This document shows positions 15,151-22,964 of a DNA stretch of 22,964 bases, one piece after another. Position numbers and translations under genes: made by a program. How positions within the stretch are numbered: the stretch's first letter is position 1; each line of letters opens with the position of its first letter. The notes under the pieces are model-generated. The model ran no database searches, had not been told where the DNA came from, and was given only the letters and a program-made list of their open reading frames with translations. The DNA is from Ahrensia sp. GTDB taxonomy: Bacteria > Pseudomonadota > Alphaproteobacteria > Rhizobiales > Rhizobiaceae. The stretch lies in NCBI GenBank assembly GCA_002698425.1, contig NZXU01000024.1, forward strand, positions 1 through 22,964, in the 5' to 3' direction.

Positions 15151-18100
15151 ATGCCCAAACGTACAGATATCGACACCGTCCTCATCATCGGCGCGGGGCC
15201 GATCGTCATCGGGCAAGCCTGCGAGTTCGACTATTCGGGCACCCAGGCCTGCAAGGCGCTGAAGGAGGAAGGCTACCGGATCGTCCTGGTCAATTCGAAC
15301 CCGGCGACGATCATGACGGACCCCGATCTCGCCGACGCGACTTATATCGAACCGATCACGCCGGAAGTGGTCGCCAAGATCATCGCGCGCGAACGCGCCG
15401 AGCGCCCCGACGAGGTGATGGTGCTGTTGCCGACCATGGGCGGCCAGACCGCGCTTAACACGGCGCTGTCGCTGCAGCAGATGGGCGTGCTGGAAAAATA
15501 CGGCATCGAGATGATCGGCGCGAAGCCGGAGGCCATCGACAAGGCCGAGGACCGCAAACTGTTCCGCGAGGCGATGGAGCGGATCGGGCTGGAATGCCCG
15601 CGCTCGGTGCTGGTCAACGCCTCCGACATCAAGGACGCCGACCGCAAGGCGCATGAGGCGAAGCGCGCGGAATTGAAGGCGCAGCTTTCGGGCGCGGAGC
15701 TGGACACGGCGCTCGATGCGCTGGAGCAGGACTGGCGCGACAGCACGTCGGACCGCAAGCAGCGCTACATGAACCACGCCATGGGGCTCGCCGCGCAGGC
15801 GCTGGAAGAAGTCGGCCTGCCGGCGATCATCCGCCCGTCCTTCACGCTCGGCGGCACCGGCGGCGGCATCGCCTATAACCGCGCCGAATTCTTCGAGATC
15901 GTCGAAAGCGGCCTCGACGCCTCGCCGACGACGGAAGTGCTGATCGACGAAAGCGTGCTCGGCTGGAAGGAATACGAGATGGAGGTCGTCCGCGACAAGG
16001 CGGACAACTGCATCATCATCTGCTCCATCGAAAACGTCGATCCGATGGGCGTGCATACGGGCGATTCGATCACCATCGCCCCTGCCCTGACGCTGACCGA
16101 CAAGGAATACCAGGTCATGCGCAACGCCTCGATTGCGGTGCTGCGCGAGATCGGGGTGGAGACCGGCGGCTCGAACGTGCAGTTCGCCGTGAGCCCGGAG
16201 ACCGGCCGGCTGGTGGTCATCGAGATGAACCCGCGGGTTTCCCGTTCTTCTGCCTTGGCCTCGAAAGCCACCGGCTTTCCGATCGCCAAGGTCGCGGCGA
16301 AACTCGCCGTCGGCTACACGCTGGACGAACTCGACAACGACATCACCGGCGGCGCCACGCCTGCCTCCTTCGAGCCGTCCATCGACTATATCGTCACCAA
16401 GATCCCGCGTTTCGCCTTCGAGAAATTCCCCGGTGCCGAGCCGACCCTGACGACGGCGATGAAATCCGTCGGCGAGGTGATGGCGATCGGCCGGACCTTC
16501 CCGGAGTCGCTGCAAAAGGCGCTACGCGGGCTGGAAACCGGACTGACCGGGCTCGACGAGATCGAGATTCCCGGGCTGGGCGAAGGCGACGACAAGAACG
16601 CCATCCGCGCGGCTATCGGCACGCCGACGCCTGACCGGCTGCGCATGGTGGCGCAGGCCTTCCGCCTCGGCTTCACCATCGACGAGGTCTATGCGGGCTG
16701 TGCGATCGACCCGTGGTTCCTCGAGCAGATCAAGGCGATCACCGACATGGAGGCGCGCATCCGCGCCCACGGCCTGCCGCAGGATGCGCAGAATTTGCGC
16801 ATGCTGAAAGCGATGGGCTTTTCCGACCAGCGCCTCGCCGGGCTGACCAACAGCAGCGAAAAACATGTCGCGCAGTTGCGCCACGCGCTGGAAGTGCGGC
16901 CGGTGTTCAAGCGGATCGACACATGCGCGGCGGAGTTCGCCTCGCCGACGGCCTATATGTATTCGACCTATGAGACGCCGTTTGCCGGCACGCCGGCCAA
17001 CGAGGCGCAGATCTCCGACCGCAGGAAGGTCGTCATCCTTGGCGGCGGGCCGAACCGGATCGGCCAGGGCATCGAGTTCGACTATTGCTGCTGTCACGCC
17101 GCGTTCGCGTTGCGCGACGCCGGCTATGAAGCGATCATGATCAACTGCAACCCGGAGACCGTGTCGACCGACTACGACACGTCGGACCGGCTCTATTTCG
17201 AGCCGCTGACGGCCGAGGACGTGCTGGAGATCCTGAAGCTGGAGCAGGAAAAGGGCGAACTGCTCGGCGTGATCGTGCAGTTCGGCGGCCAGACGCCGCT
17301 GAAGCTCGCCAATGCGCTAGAAAAGGCCGGCATCCCGATCCTCGGCACGTCGCCGGACATGATCGACCTCGCGGAAGACCGCGACCGGTTCCAGAAACTG
17401 CTGATCAAGCTCGACCTGACGCAGCCGAAGAACGGCATCGCCTATTCGGTGGAACAGGCGCGCATGGTCGCCGCCTCGCTCGGCTATCCGCTGGTTGTCC
17501 GGCCCTCCTACGTTCTGGGCGGGCGGGCGATGCAGATCATACGCGAGGATTCCGGCCTCGATTCCTACCTGCTCGGCACGGTGCCGGAACTGATCCCGGA
17601 AGACATCAAGGCGCGTTATCCGAACGACAAGACCGGCCAGATCAACACGCTGCTGGGCTCGAACCCGCTGCTGTTCGACACCTATCTGACCGACGCGGTC
17701 GAGGTCGATGTCGACTGCCTGTGCGACGGTTCGGACGTCTATGTCTCCGGCATCATGGAGCATATCGAGGAGGCCGGCATCCATTCGGGCGACTCTGCCT
17801 GTTCGCTGCCGGTGCATACGCTCGGCGAAGACATCGTCGCGGAGATGGAGCGCCAGACGATCGCGCTCGCCAAGGCGCTGAATGTCGGCGGGCTGATGAA
17901 CGTCCAGTATGCGATCAAGGACGGCGCGGTCTATGTGCTGGAAGTCAATCCGCGCGCCTCGCGCACGGTGCCCTTTGTCGCCAAGACGATCGGGCTTCCC
18001 ATCGCCAAGATCGCGGCGCGTATCATGGCCGGCGAAATGCTCGATCCGGCGATCGGTAATTACGGCGCGCGGCGCGACATCACTTCGCTGAACCATATCG

Positions 18101-18654
18101 CTGTGAAGGAAGCGGTCTTCCCGTTCTCGAAATTCCCGGGCGTCGACACGCTGCTCGGGCCGGAAATGCGCTCGACCGGCGAGGTGATGGGGCTCGACCA
18201 CGATTATGCGGTGGCGTTCGCCAAGGCGCAGCTCGGCGCGGGCGCGGAGCTGCCGAAGGCGGGCACGGTGTTCATCTCGGTCAAGGACAGCGACAAGACG
18301 CGCATCCTGCCGACCGCGAAACTGTTCATCGAGCTCGGCTTCAAGGTGATGGCGACCGGCGGCACGCAGCGCTATCTCGCCGAGAACTCCGTTCCGGCGG
18401 CGAAGATCAACAAGGTGCTGGAAGGCCGGCCGCATATCGAGGACGCGATCCGCAACCGGCAGGTTCAGCTGGTCATCAACACGACGGAAGGCAAGAAGGC
18501 GTTCGCGGACTCCAAACCGCTGCGCCGCGCCGCGCTGATGAACAAGGTGCCCTATTTCACGACGATGGCCGGCTCCATCGCCGCCGGCGAAGCCATCGCG
18601 GCGCTGAACAAGGGCGAATTGCAGGTGCGGCCGCTGCAGAGTTATTTCAACTGA
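15151..18654 (+). CDS. carB: Carbamoyl-phosphate synthase large subunit CarB
   Basis: CarB makes carbamoyl phosphate from bicarbonate, two ATP and the ammonia delivered by CarA. The 1167-residue protein has the expected duplicated architecture: first ATP-grasp half (about 1-470; [38 protein letters not shown]), an oligomerisation region, second half from about 625 ([36 protein letters not shown]), and the C-terminal MGS-like allosteric domain (about 1040-1160; [22 protein letters not shown]). It is longer than E. coli CarB. About 50 extra residues at 155-210 ([20 protein letters not shown] and following) lie before the first-half ATP-grasp, an insertion I recall from rhizobial CarB. The ribosome binding site is weak, and a terminator-like hairpin lies just upstream. 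The gene ends in an 8-base overlap with the convergent MFS gene. Confidence 0.98.
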   Translation: MPKRTDIDTVLIIGAGPIVIGQACEFDYSGTQACKALKEEGYRIVLVNSNPATIMTDPDLADATYIEPITPEVVAKIIARERAERPDEVMVLLPTMGGQTALNTALSLQQMGVLEKYGIEMIGAKPEAIDKAEDRKLFREAMERIGLECPRSVLVNASDIKDADRKAHEAKRAELKAQLSGAELDTALDALEQDWRDSTSDRKQRYMNHAMGLAAQALEEVGLPAIIRPSFTLGGTGGGIAYNRAEFFEIVESGLDASPTTEVLIDESVLGWKEYEMEVVRDKADNCIIICSIENVDPMGVHTGDSITIAPALTLTDKEYQVMRNASIAVLREIGVETGGSNVQFAVSPETGRLVVIEMNPRVSRSSALASKATGFPIAKVAAKLAVGYTLDELDNDITGGATPASFEPSIDYIVTKIPRFAFEKFPGAEPTLTTAMKSVGEVMAIGRTFPESLQKALRGLETGLTGLDEIEIPGLGEGDDKNAIRAAIGTPTPDRLRMVAQAFRLGFTIDEVYAGCAIDPWFLEQIKAITDMEARIRAHGLPQDAQNLRMLKAMGFSDQRLAGLTNSSEKHVAQLRHALEVRPVFKRIDTCAAEFASPTAYMYSTYETPFAGTPANEAQISDRRKVVILGGGPNRIGQGIEFDYCCCHAAFALRDAGYEAIMINCNPETVSTDYDTSDRLYFEPLTAEDVLEILKLEQEKGELLGVIVQFGGQTPLKLANALEKAGIPILGTSPDMIDLAEDRDRFQKLLIKLDLTQPKNGIAYSVEQARMVAASLGYPLVVRPSYVLGGRAMQIIREDSGLDSYLLGTVPELIPEDIKARYPNDKTGQINTLLGSNPLLFDTYLTDAVEVDVDCLCDGSDVYVSGIMEHIEEAGIHSGDSACSLPVHTLGEDIVAEMERQTIALAKALNVGGLMNVQYAIKDGAVYVLEVNPRASRTVPFVAKTIGLPIAKIAARIMAGEMLDPAIGNYGARRDITSLNHIAVKEAVFPFSKFPGVDTLLGPEMRSTGEVMGLDHDYAVAFAKAQLGAGAELPKAGTVFISVKDSDKTRILPTAKLFIELGFKVMATGGTQRYLAENSVPAAKINKVLEGRPHIEDAIRNRQVQLVINTTEGKKAFADSKPLRRAALMNKVPYFTTMAGSIAAGEAIAALNKGELQVRPLQSYFN

Positions 18655-20071
18655 CGGACGCGGCCCGTCCGACCGTCCTGAAGCCGAACACCGCCGCCGC
18701 GACCGCCACCAGCGTCGCGCCGGCATAGGCGTTGGCGATGCCGGTGCGGGCGCCTTCGATATTCGCGGTGTCGCCGAAGCCGGCGAGATTGGCGACGAGG
18801 CCGAAGACGGCCGCGCCCAGCGCATAGCCGGCGGTTTGCAGGGTTGGCAGCATGGCGGAGGTGCGGTCGCGTTCCGCGTCGCCCGCCCGGCTCATCAGAA
18901 GCTGGCAGATCGGGCCCCAATTGAGTCCCATGCCGATTCCCATGATCACCTGTCCGGCAATGACCGGCGTCAGTGCATCGGTGGCGACGCCCATTACCGA
19001 GAACGCCATGCCGGCCGCGAGGAGAACCGGTCCGGCGGCCATTGCGCGCAGACGGCCCGCCTCGCCCGGGATCATCGCCACGAGGATGGCGGCGCCGCTC
19101 CAGGCGACAGCAAGGCTGGCTCCCAGCGCGCCGGCCATGGTGGGGCCATAGCCCCAGAGAAACTGGAAACCATAGACCATGAAGACCGCACCGGCGGCCT
19201 GGGCCAGCGGCATCAGCAGGATCACCCAGAGACCGGTGCCGATCATGTCGTTCCAGCGGAAGGCTGTTGCGGGCAGGATCGCGCTAGTGCTTCGCCGGTC
19301 CCGCCGATAGGCCGCAAGGAGCAGCAGCAGGGCGGCGGCGACCAGCGCGATCGCCAACATGGCCCCGGCGGTCGCCGCGGCCGAAACCAGCAGGATGCCG
19401 CCGCCTGCGAATGCCAGCCGCCATAAGGGCAGTGGCGCGGTGCTTTCGGCGGCTCCGCCCGGCGGAACCGATGGGAAGACCAGCGCAAGGAAGACCAGCC
19501 CCACCGCGAGGTTGAAGGCAAATGCCATGCGCCAGCTGAAGAACTCGGTGAGAAAGCCGGCCAGCACAGGCCCGCCGAACGCAGCGACCGCCCAGATGAC
19601 AGCCTCCAGCCCGAAGACCTTCTGCACCAGCCGCTCGGGAAACAGGACGGGTATCAGCGCGTAGCAGATCGCCGCCACGACGCCCTCGCCAAAGCCCTGC
19701 AGCGCCCGGCCCGCAATGAGCACCGGCATGGTTCCCGCGATCACCGTGACGCAGCTGCCGGCCAGGAAGACCAGCACCGACAGGACGAGCGCGTTGCGCG
19801 CACCGAGCCGCGCCTTGAGATTGGTGGCGGCGAGGCCGCCGACGATGGCGAAGACGAGGAAGAAGGTGAAAGCCCAGGAGATCAGGGCCGCGCCGCCGAG
19901 TTCGTCGACAGCCGAAGGCAGCGCCGTGGAAACGAAGAACTCGTTGAAGGCGTAGAGCGCGACGCCGAGGCTGATCGTCGTGGTCGGCCCCAGATAGCGC
20001 AGCGAGAAGAGCGCGCGCCAACCCGGTTCCGGCTCTTCGTCTGAGCCAATCGCGCCCGGCATGTGATCCAT
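18647..20071 (-). CDS. MFS transporter, DHA2-like drug exporter
   Basis: A 474-residue inner-membrane transporter of the major facilitator superfamily with 12-14 hydrophobic segments. The loop [13 protein letters not shown] corresponds to MFS motif A, and [21 protein letters not shown] to the antiporter motif C region, as in DHA2-type proton-coupled exporters; [19 protein letters not shown] near the start is also typical. The ATG at 20071 is preferred because GGGAG lies eight bases upstream. A TTG at 20098 and an ATG at 20062 are alternatives. The substrate is unknown. Upstream lies a MerR-like dyad, so induction by a small molecule or metal is plausible. It is convergent with carB (8-base overlap) and divergent from ccdA. 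Confidence 0.93.
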   Translation of the reverse strand: MDHMPGAIGSDEEPEPGWRALFSLRYLGPTTTISLGVALYAFNEFFVSTALPSAVDELGGAALISWAFTFFLVFAIVGGLAATNLKARLGARNALVLSVLVFLAGSCVTVIAGTMPVLIAGRALQGFGEGVVAAICYALIPVLFPERLVQKVFGLEAVIWAVAAFGGPVLAGFLTEFFSWRMAFAFNLAVGLVFLALVFPSVPPGGAAESTAPLPLWRLAFAGGGILLVSAAATAGAMLAIALVAAALLLLLAAYRRDRRSTSAILPATAFRWNDMIGTGLWVILLMPLAQAAGAVFMVYGFQFLWGYGPTMAGALGASLAVAWSGAAILVAMIPGEAGRLRAMAAGPVLLAAGMAFSVMGVATDALTPVIAGQVIMGIGMGLNWGPICQLLMSRAGDAERDRTSAMLPTLQTAGYALGAAVFGLVANLAGFGDTANIEGARTGIANAYAGATLVAVAAAVFGFRTVGRAASVS

Positions 20072-20115
20072 CGAATCGGCTCCCGCCCTTAAAACCAACC
20101 GGGCAGGACTGCTAC

Positions 20116-20143
20116 AGCCTTAACCTCGGGGGAGGTCAAGGCT
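20116..20143 (-). promoter_or_regulatory. MerR-like operator/promoter of the MFS gene
   Basis: Arms AGCCTTAACCTC (20116-20127) and GAGGTCAAGGCT (20132-20143) around GGGG pair at 11 of 12 positions. On the minus strand the dyad contains a -35 TTGACC (20139-20134). Candidate -10 hexamers are TGTAGC after 17 bases or TAGCAG after 19 bases; the latter would be the long spacing seen at MerR-type promoters. Transcription would begin about 30 bases before the MFS start. No MerR-family gene is in the window. Confidence 0.5.
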
Positions 20144-20166
20144 GGCGGCGCAGGGAGAGGCGAATA

Positions 20167-20206
20167 ATTGACCGCGACAGGTTATGCGCATAATTTATGC
20201 GCATGA
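20167..20206 (+). promoter_or_regulatory. ccdAB promoter with tandem palindromic operator
   Basis: ATTGAC (20167-20172), 16 bases, CATAAT (20189-20194) form a promoter candidate. The perfect 12-base palindrome TTATGCGCATAA (20182-20193) covers the -10. After one base a second copy, TTATGCGCATGA (20195-20206), covers the expected transcription start and the ATG. Such tandem sites fit autorepression by CcdA or the CcdA-CcdB complex. Confidence 0.55.
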
Positions 20207-20442
20207 ACGAGATCAAGTCGACGCGCCGCAGTAGCGCCAATCTGTCTGTCTCCTCCGACCTGATCGCCGAGGCAAAATCCCTCGACATCAACATATCGCG
20301 CGCAGCCGAAGAGGGCATTGCGCAAGCGGTTCGCGAAGAAAAAACCCGGCGTTGGAAGGAAGAAAACGCCGAGGCGATCGCAGACTGGAACCGATGGGTG
20401 GCGGAAAACGGACTGCCGCTGGCGAAATATCGTATGTTCTGA
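20203..20442 (+). CDS. ccdA: CcdA-like type II antitoxin
   Basis: A 79-residue antitoxin of the CcdA family. The N-terminal half (STRRSSANLSVSSDLIAEAK, SLDINISRAAEEGIA) is the ribbon-helix-helix DNA-binding and dimerisation part. The C-terminal half (TRRWKEENAEAIADWNRWVA, ENGLPLAKYRMF) is the expected toxin-binding tail; LPLAKYRMF is very characteristic. Two in-frame ATGs, 20197 and 20203, are possible. Neither has a Shine-Dalgarno sequence; 20203 is chosen because the promoter candidate would start transcription at about 20200-20203, giving a leaderless message. The stop codon overlaps the ccdB ATG by one base. Known CcdA neutralises CcdB and represses the operon. Confidence 0.92.
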   Translation: MNEIKSTRRSSANLSVSSDLIAEAKSLDINISRAAEEGIAQAVREEKTRRWKEENAEAIADWNRWVAENGLPLAKYRMF

Positions 20443-20735
20443 TGGCGCGTTACGACGTTCATCCGTTTGAACAGGGTTTCGTTCTCGATGTTCAGGCGGA
20501 ACTCATCGACATGTTTGAGACGCGGGCTGTCGTCCCTCTCCTGAAAAGCGAGGCTGTTCCGTCGGCCCTGCCCCGCCTGCACCCGGTCTTCTCTATCGAC
20601 GGCATCGACTACACCATGGCGACACAGTTTATTTCCGCCTTCCCGAAGACCGCGCTCAAGCCGCCGGTCGCGAATCTTGCTCGCGAACACGACCGCATCG
20701 TCGCCGCGCTCGACATGCTGTTTTACGGATTCTGA
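20442..20735 (+). CDS. ccdB: CcdB-like toxin (DNA gyrase poison)
   Basis: A 97-residue protein of full CcdB length. It starts MARYDVHPFEQGFVLDVQAE with VVPLLKSEA and PRLHPVFSIDGIDYTMATQF, all matching the CcdB fold. In F-plasmid CcdB the last three residues, Trp-Gly-Ile, are needed for gyrase poisoning; here the end reads LFYGF, with Tyr-Gly-Phe, an aromatic-Gly-hydrophobic replacement that probably keeps the role. Nothing suggests decay. The toxin traps DNA gyrase on cleaved DNA unless bound by CcdA. Translation is coupled to ccdA through a one-base overlap (TGATG). As a chromosomal copy between conserved genes it may be a remnant of a mobile element or a stabilising or stress module; no other mobile genes are near. 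Confidence 0.92.
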   Translation: MARYDVHPFEQGFVLDVQAELIDMFETRAVVPLLKSEAVPSALPRLHPVFSIDGIDYTMATQFISAFPKTALKPPVANLAREHDRIVAALDMLFYGF

Positions 20736-20740
20736 TGCTC

Positions 20741-20759
20741 CGGGCGGGTAGTTCGCCCG
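20741..20759 (+). other. GC-rich hairpin after ccdB
   Basis: CGGGCG, seven-base loop, CGCCCG. No T-run follows, so it is not a clear intrinsic terminator; it may stabilise the 3' end of the ccdAB message. Confidence 0.3.
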
Positions 20760-20840
20760 ATCCGGCACCGCGCCACCGAGCCGTCATTTTTCTTTGTAGC
20801 CTTGTCGCGTTACCATTTCCCTCGGGAAAGGAGAGAGCGC

Positions 20841-22046
20841 ATGCCGAAGAATATCGTCATCCTGTGCGACGGCACGTCCAACGAGATCAGCGAGAGCCGG
20901 ACGAATATATTGCGGCTTTACGGGTGTCTGCGGAAGAATGACGACCAGATCGTCTATTACGATCCGGGTGTCGGCACGTTCGGCGGCGCGAATGACTGGC
21001 TGAAATGGACCCGGAAGGCGAAGGAGGTCTGGGGGCTGGCGACCGGCTGGGGGCTCGACCAGAACGTCAAGGAAACCTATCGCTTCCTCGTCGAGAATTT
21101 CGACCGGGGATCGAAGGACCGCGCACCCGACACGCTCTATATTTTCGGCTTTTCGCGCGGCGCCTACACCGCGCGGGTGCTGGCCGGTTTCATCCATGCC
21201 TTCGGCATCATGACACCGATCAACCTGAACCTGCTCGACTATGCCTACCGGACCTACAAGGGGATCAGCGACCGCAACGAACCGGCGAACGACAGCGACG
21301 ACAAGGCGGACCCGAATGCCGCCTTCGCCACGATGCGGCTCTACGAACGCGCCCTCGACACGTACCGGCCAGATATCAAGGCGCTCGGCCTGTTCGATAC
21401 GGTCGCCTCGGTGATCGAGATGGGACGCTGGTTTCCGCGGATGCGCACGCATGCCTTCACGGCGAAGAACCCGAGCGTCGAGCATGTGCGCCACGCCGTG
21501 GCGATCGACGAACAGCGCACCATGTTCAACCCGCAACTCTGGCCGGACGGCGGCCAGTTCACGGGTCCGCCCTTCAAGAAGCGGGATCCTGTTCCGCAGG
21601 ACGTCAAGGAGGTCTGGTTTTCCGGCTCGCATGGCGATGTCGGCGGCGGCTATCCGGAACGCGAGAGCGCGCAGGCGAAAATCCCCCTCCTCTGGATGAT
21701 CGAGGAGACCGCCCGGCTCGGCGTGAAATACTACAATCCGACCGTGAAGAAGATCGTGCGCGGCGAGGACGCGAAATATCCCAAATATATCAAGCCCGGC
21801 ACCGGCCAGCCGATCAACGGCTCGATGGTCGACTTCTGGCCCTTCGTGGAGTTCCTGCCGCGCCGGATTCCATCAACGTCGCTGAAGAAAGGCCCGAAGG
21901 CGAAGGGCATCTATTTCCCGCTTTTCGACCACCGACGCATTCCGCCGGATGCGACGATCCATCCGAGCGTCAAGGAGCGCATGAAGCTGGACGCCTACTA
22001 CCGGCCGCCCGGCCTGGAGGGCCGGGATATGCTGCGCCGCGCCTGA
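20841..22046 (+). CDS. DUF2235 alpha/beta-hydrolase (Tle1-like phospholipase family)
   Basis: A 401-residue DUF2235 protein. The start is fixed by AAAGGAG seven bases before the ATG. It opens with KNIVILCDGTSNE, the family N-terminus. The nucleophile elbow is GFSRG with S105 (YIFGFSRGAYTARVLAGF). D186 in ALGLFDTVAS and H264 in FSGSHGDVGGGY are likely catalytic partners. DUF2235 includes type VI secretion phospholipase effectors of the Tle1 kind, but many members stand alone. No signal peptide, PAAR/VgrG gene, immunity gene or secretion cluster is visible here, so a cytoplasmic lipase or esterase role is equally possible. The gene lies between ccdB and greA, and appears monocistronic. Confidence 0.9.
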   Translation: MPKNIVILCDGTSNEISESRTNILRLYGCLRKNDDQIVYYDPGVGTFGGANDWLKWTRKAKEVWGLATGWGLDQNVKETYRFLVENFDRGSKDRAPDTLYIFGFSRGAYTARVLAGFIHAFGIMTPINLNLLDYAYRTYKGISDRNEPANDSDDKADPNAAFATMRLYERALDTYRPDIKALGLFDTVASVIEMGRWFPRMRTHAFTAKNPSVEHVRHAVAIDEQRTMFNPQLWPDGGQFTGPPFKKRDPVPQDVKEVWFSGSHGDVGGGYPERESAQAKIPLLWMIEETARLGVKYYNPTVKKIVRGEDAKYPKYIKPGTGQPINGSMVDFWPFVEFLPRRIPSTSLKKGPKAKGIYFPLFDHRRIPPDATIHPSVKERMKLDAYYRPPGLEGRDMLRRA

Positions 22047-22078
22047 CCCGAACGGGATATGCGGCTATTGCCTCCCCG

Positions 22079-22106
22079 TTGCATTGGCGCTGAATCGGAT
22101 TATAGT
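22079..22106 (+). promoter_or_regulatory. Candidate greA promoter
   Basis: TTGCAT (22079-22084), 16 bases, TATAGT (22101-22106). The spacer contains a GANTC site (GAATC, 22092-22096). Transcription from about 22113 would give a leader of about 105 bases. Confidence 0.5.
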
Positions 22107-22162
22107 TGTTGCGAATACAGGCGGTTCCTGAGCAATGCGCTGCGGGGGCCGTTTTATTTTGT

Positions 22163-22182
22163 TCCGCGCCAGGTGGCGCGGA
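22163..22182 (+). promoter_or_regulatory. Strong hairpin in the greA leader
   Basis: TCCGCGCC, loop AGGT, GGCGCGGA: eight perfect pairs, seven of them G-C, around a tetraloop. It ends 35 bases before the greA start and is not followed by a T-run. A role in translation, message stability or a leader-derived small RNA is possible but unproven. Confidence 0.45.
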
Positions 22183-22217
22183 CACAGTCGAGGGGCCAAT
22201 AAGAAGGAATCGGCCAA

Positions 22218-22691
22218 ATGGAAAAAGCGCCCATGACCGCGAACGGTTTCGCGCAGCTCAAGGAAGAGTTGCGCTGGCGCCAGCAAGAGGAACGCCCGCG
22301 CATCATCGAGGCGATTTCCGAAGCCCGCGCCCATGGCGATCTGTCCGAGAACGCGGAATATCACGCCGCCAAGGAAGCGCAGTCCCACAATGAGGGCCGC
22401 ATCGGCGAACTCGAGGACCTGATCAGCCGCGCCGAAGTGATCGACCCGTCCAAACTGACCGGCGCGAACATCAAGTTCGGCGCAACGGTGACGCTTGCCG
22501 ACGAGGATACGGACGAGGAAAAGGTCTACCAGATCGTCGGCGACCAGGAAGCCGACGTGAAGGCGGGGCGCATTTCCATCTCCTCGCCCATCGCGCGTGC
22601 GCTGATCGGCAAGGAAGAAGGCGATTCCATCGAGGTGCAGGCGCCGGGCGGCGCGCGCGGCTACGAGATCGTCAGCGTCAAATTCGTCTGA
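22218..22691 (+). CDS. greA: Transcription elongation factor GreA
   Basis: GreA enters the RNA polymerase secondary channel and stimulates cleavage of the backtracked transcript, rescuing stalled complexes. The 157-residue product is full length: an N-terminal coiled coil (about 10-75) with the acidic tip D41 and E44 in [14 protein letters not shown], and a C-terminal FKBP-like domain (about 80-157; [39 protein letters not shown]). The first ATG (22218) is preferred over the in-frame one at 22233 because MEKAPMT aligns with the E. coli start MQAIPMT, and AAGGA lies nine bases upstream. It follows carB at 3.6 kb, with an MFS, ccdAB and DUF2235 segment in between. Confidence 0.98.
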   Translation: MEKAPMTANGFAQLKEELRWRQQEERPRIIEAISEARAHGDLSENAEYHAAKEAQSHNEGRIGELEDLISRAEVIDPSKLTGANIKFGATVTLADEDTDEEKVYQIVGDQEADVKAGRISISSPIARALIGKEEGDSIEVQAPGGARGYEIVSVKFV

Positions 22692-22703
22692 TCCGTTGCG
22701 CAG

Positions 22704-22727
22704 CCGCGCCAAACAGTCGCGGTTCTT
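22704..22727 (+). terminator. Possible intrinsic terminator after greA
   Basis: CCGCG (22704-22708), nine-base loop, CGCGG (22718-22722), then TTCTT. The T-run is interrupted by C. The rest of the region up to 22932 shows no gene or clear element. Confidence 0.4.
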
Positions 22728-22932
22728 GGCGGGGTGCAGTTCCGCCGGGACCGCGCCGGCCCGCGGCTCCATGCATCGGGACTATTCCCGGGACACAGGC
22801 GCGATGCGGCCAAACTGCACTTTTACATCCTGCGCGCGAAGCTGTAAGAGGATGCCGCTGACGGCGCAGTAGAGCCCGCATCAAACGCGTTTCCCCTCAC
22901 CAGAAGACAAGATCGCCATAGCATCCCCTCTC

Positions 22933-22964
22933 GTGTCCATCGTCATTCCCTGCCGGAACGAGGC
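22933..22964 (+). CDS. Probable family 2 glycosyltransferase, only the first codons present
   Basis: The reading frame from GTG at 22933 gives (M)SIVIPCRNEA and runs off the window. The pattern SIVIPxxNE is the typical first beta strand of the GT-A fold in family 2 glycosyltransferases. The frame is open back to a stop at 22870-22872, with no ATG, so the GTG is the best visible start, although the ribosome binding site is poor (AGAAGA is about 25 bases away). With only ten residues, the assignment is tentative. Confidence 0.5.
   Translation, partial: MSIVIPCRNE

Noticed and set aside
15061..18825. Long minus-strand frames opposite carB (15061-16515 and 17317-18825)
   Set aside because: They are antisense to conserved carB and rich in Arg, Asp, His and Leu; no motif and no promoter.
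20841..22046. Type VI secretion effector locus
   Set aside because: No VgrG, PAAR, Hcp, chaperone or immunity gene is present; DUF2235 alone does not show this.
20203..22046. Integrative element carrying ccdAB and DUF2235
   Set aside because: No integrase, transposase, direct-repeat ends or tRNA gene was seen; base composition looks like the neighbours.
22692..22932. Small gene or RNA gene between greA and the glycosyltransferase
   Set aside because: No frame with a start, ribosome binding site and protein-like content, and no tRNA-like fold, could be recognised.

Overview
The window is GC-rich, densely coded chromosomal DNA of an alphaproteobacterium, most likely of the order Hyphomicrobiales (Rhizobiales). 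The reasons are the conserved frame of rpoD, dnaG, yqeY, carA, carB and greA, promoter-like elements of the CTTGAC/CTATAT type, GANTC sites, a perfect CtrA-type TTAA-N7-TTAA box, and family members with alphaproteobacterial character (DUF2937, DUF2161, an enlarged CarB). The genus cannot be named from the sequence alone. No rRNA, tRNA, CRISPR array, insertion sequence or prophage was seen.

Layout. (1) 1-3.9 kb: the end of a macromolecular-synthesis cluster on the minus strand, dnaG then rpoD; rpoD runs off the left edge. (2) 3.9-6.4 kb: an accessory segment between dnaG and yqeY, holding a secreted VPLPA-CTERM-type protein with a CtrA box upstream, a degenerate PilZ protein, and an overlapping cidA/lrgA-cidB/lrgB pair. 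(3) 6.4-8.3 kb: yqeY and carA, divergent, with back-to-back promoter candidates and a perfect DnaA box. (4) 8.4-15 kb: accessory genes lying between carA and carB. They are an MscS channel, DUF2937, an aldo/keto reductase, a PD-(D/E)XK-like DUF2161 protein, a YpfJ zinc metallopeptidase, a DUF2306 membrane protein divergent from a membrane-anchored LytTR regulator, and a canonical PilZ protein. (5) 15.1-18.7 kb: carB, with a terminator-like hairpin in its leader. (6) 18.6-22.9 kb: an MFS exporter behind a MerR-like operator, a CcdAB toxin-antitoxin pair with a tandem palindromic operator, an orphan DUF2235 (Tle1-like) hydrolase, greA with a structured leader, and the first codons of a probable family 2 glycosyltransferase.

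How the genes work together. CarA and CarB form carbamoyl-phosphate synthetase, feeding arginine and pyrimidine synthesis. RpoD, DnaG and GreA serve transcription and replication. CidA/CidB and MscS are membrane proteins of turgor or cell integrity. The two PilZ proteins suggest c-di-GMP signalling, although only one keeps the binding residues. The least described unit is the DUF2306/TM-LytTR divergent pair, whose 57-bp shared region contains a 10-bp-arm palindrome next to both ribosome binding sites. Other points of interest are the sites for cell-cycle regulators (CtrA, CcrM/GcrA, DnaA) in the intergenic regions, the MerR-like operator and the possibly leaderless ccdA. Gene calls rest on reading protein motifs; promoter, operator and terminator calls are pattern matches and less certain.
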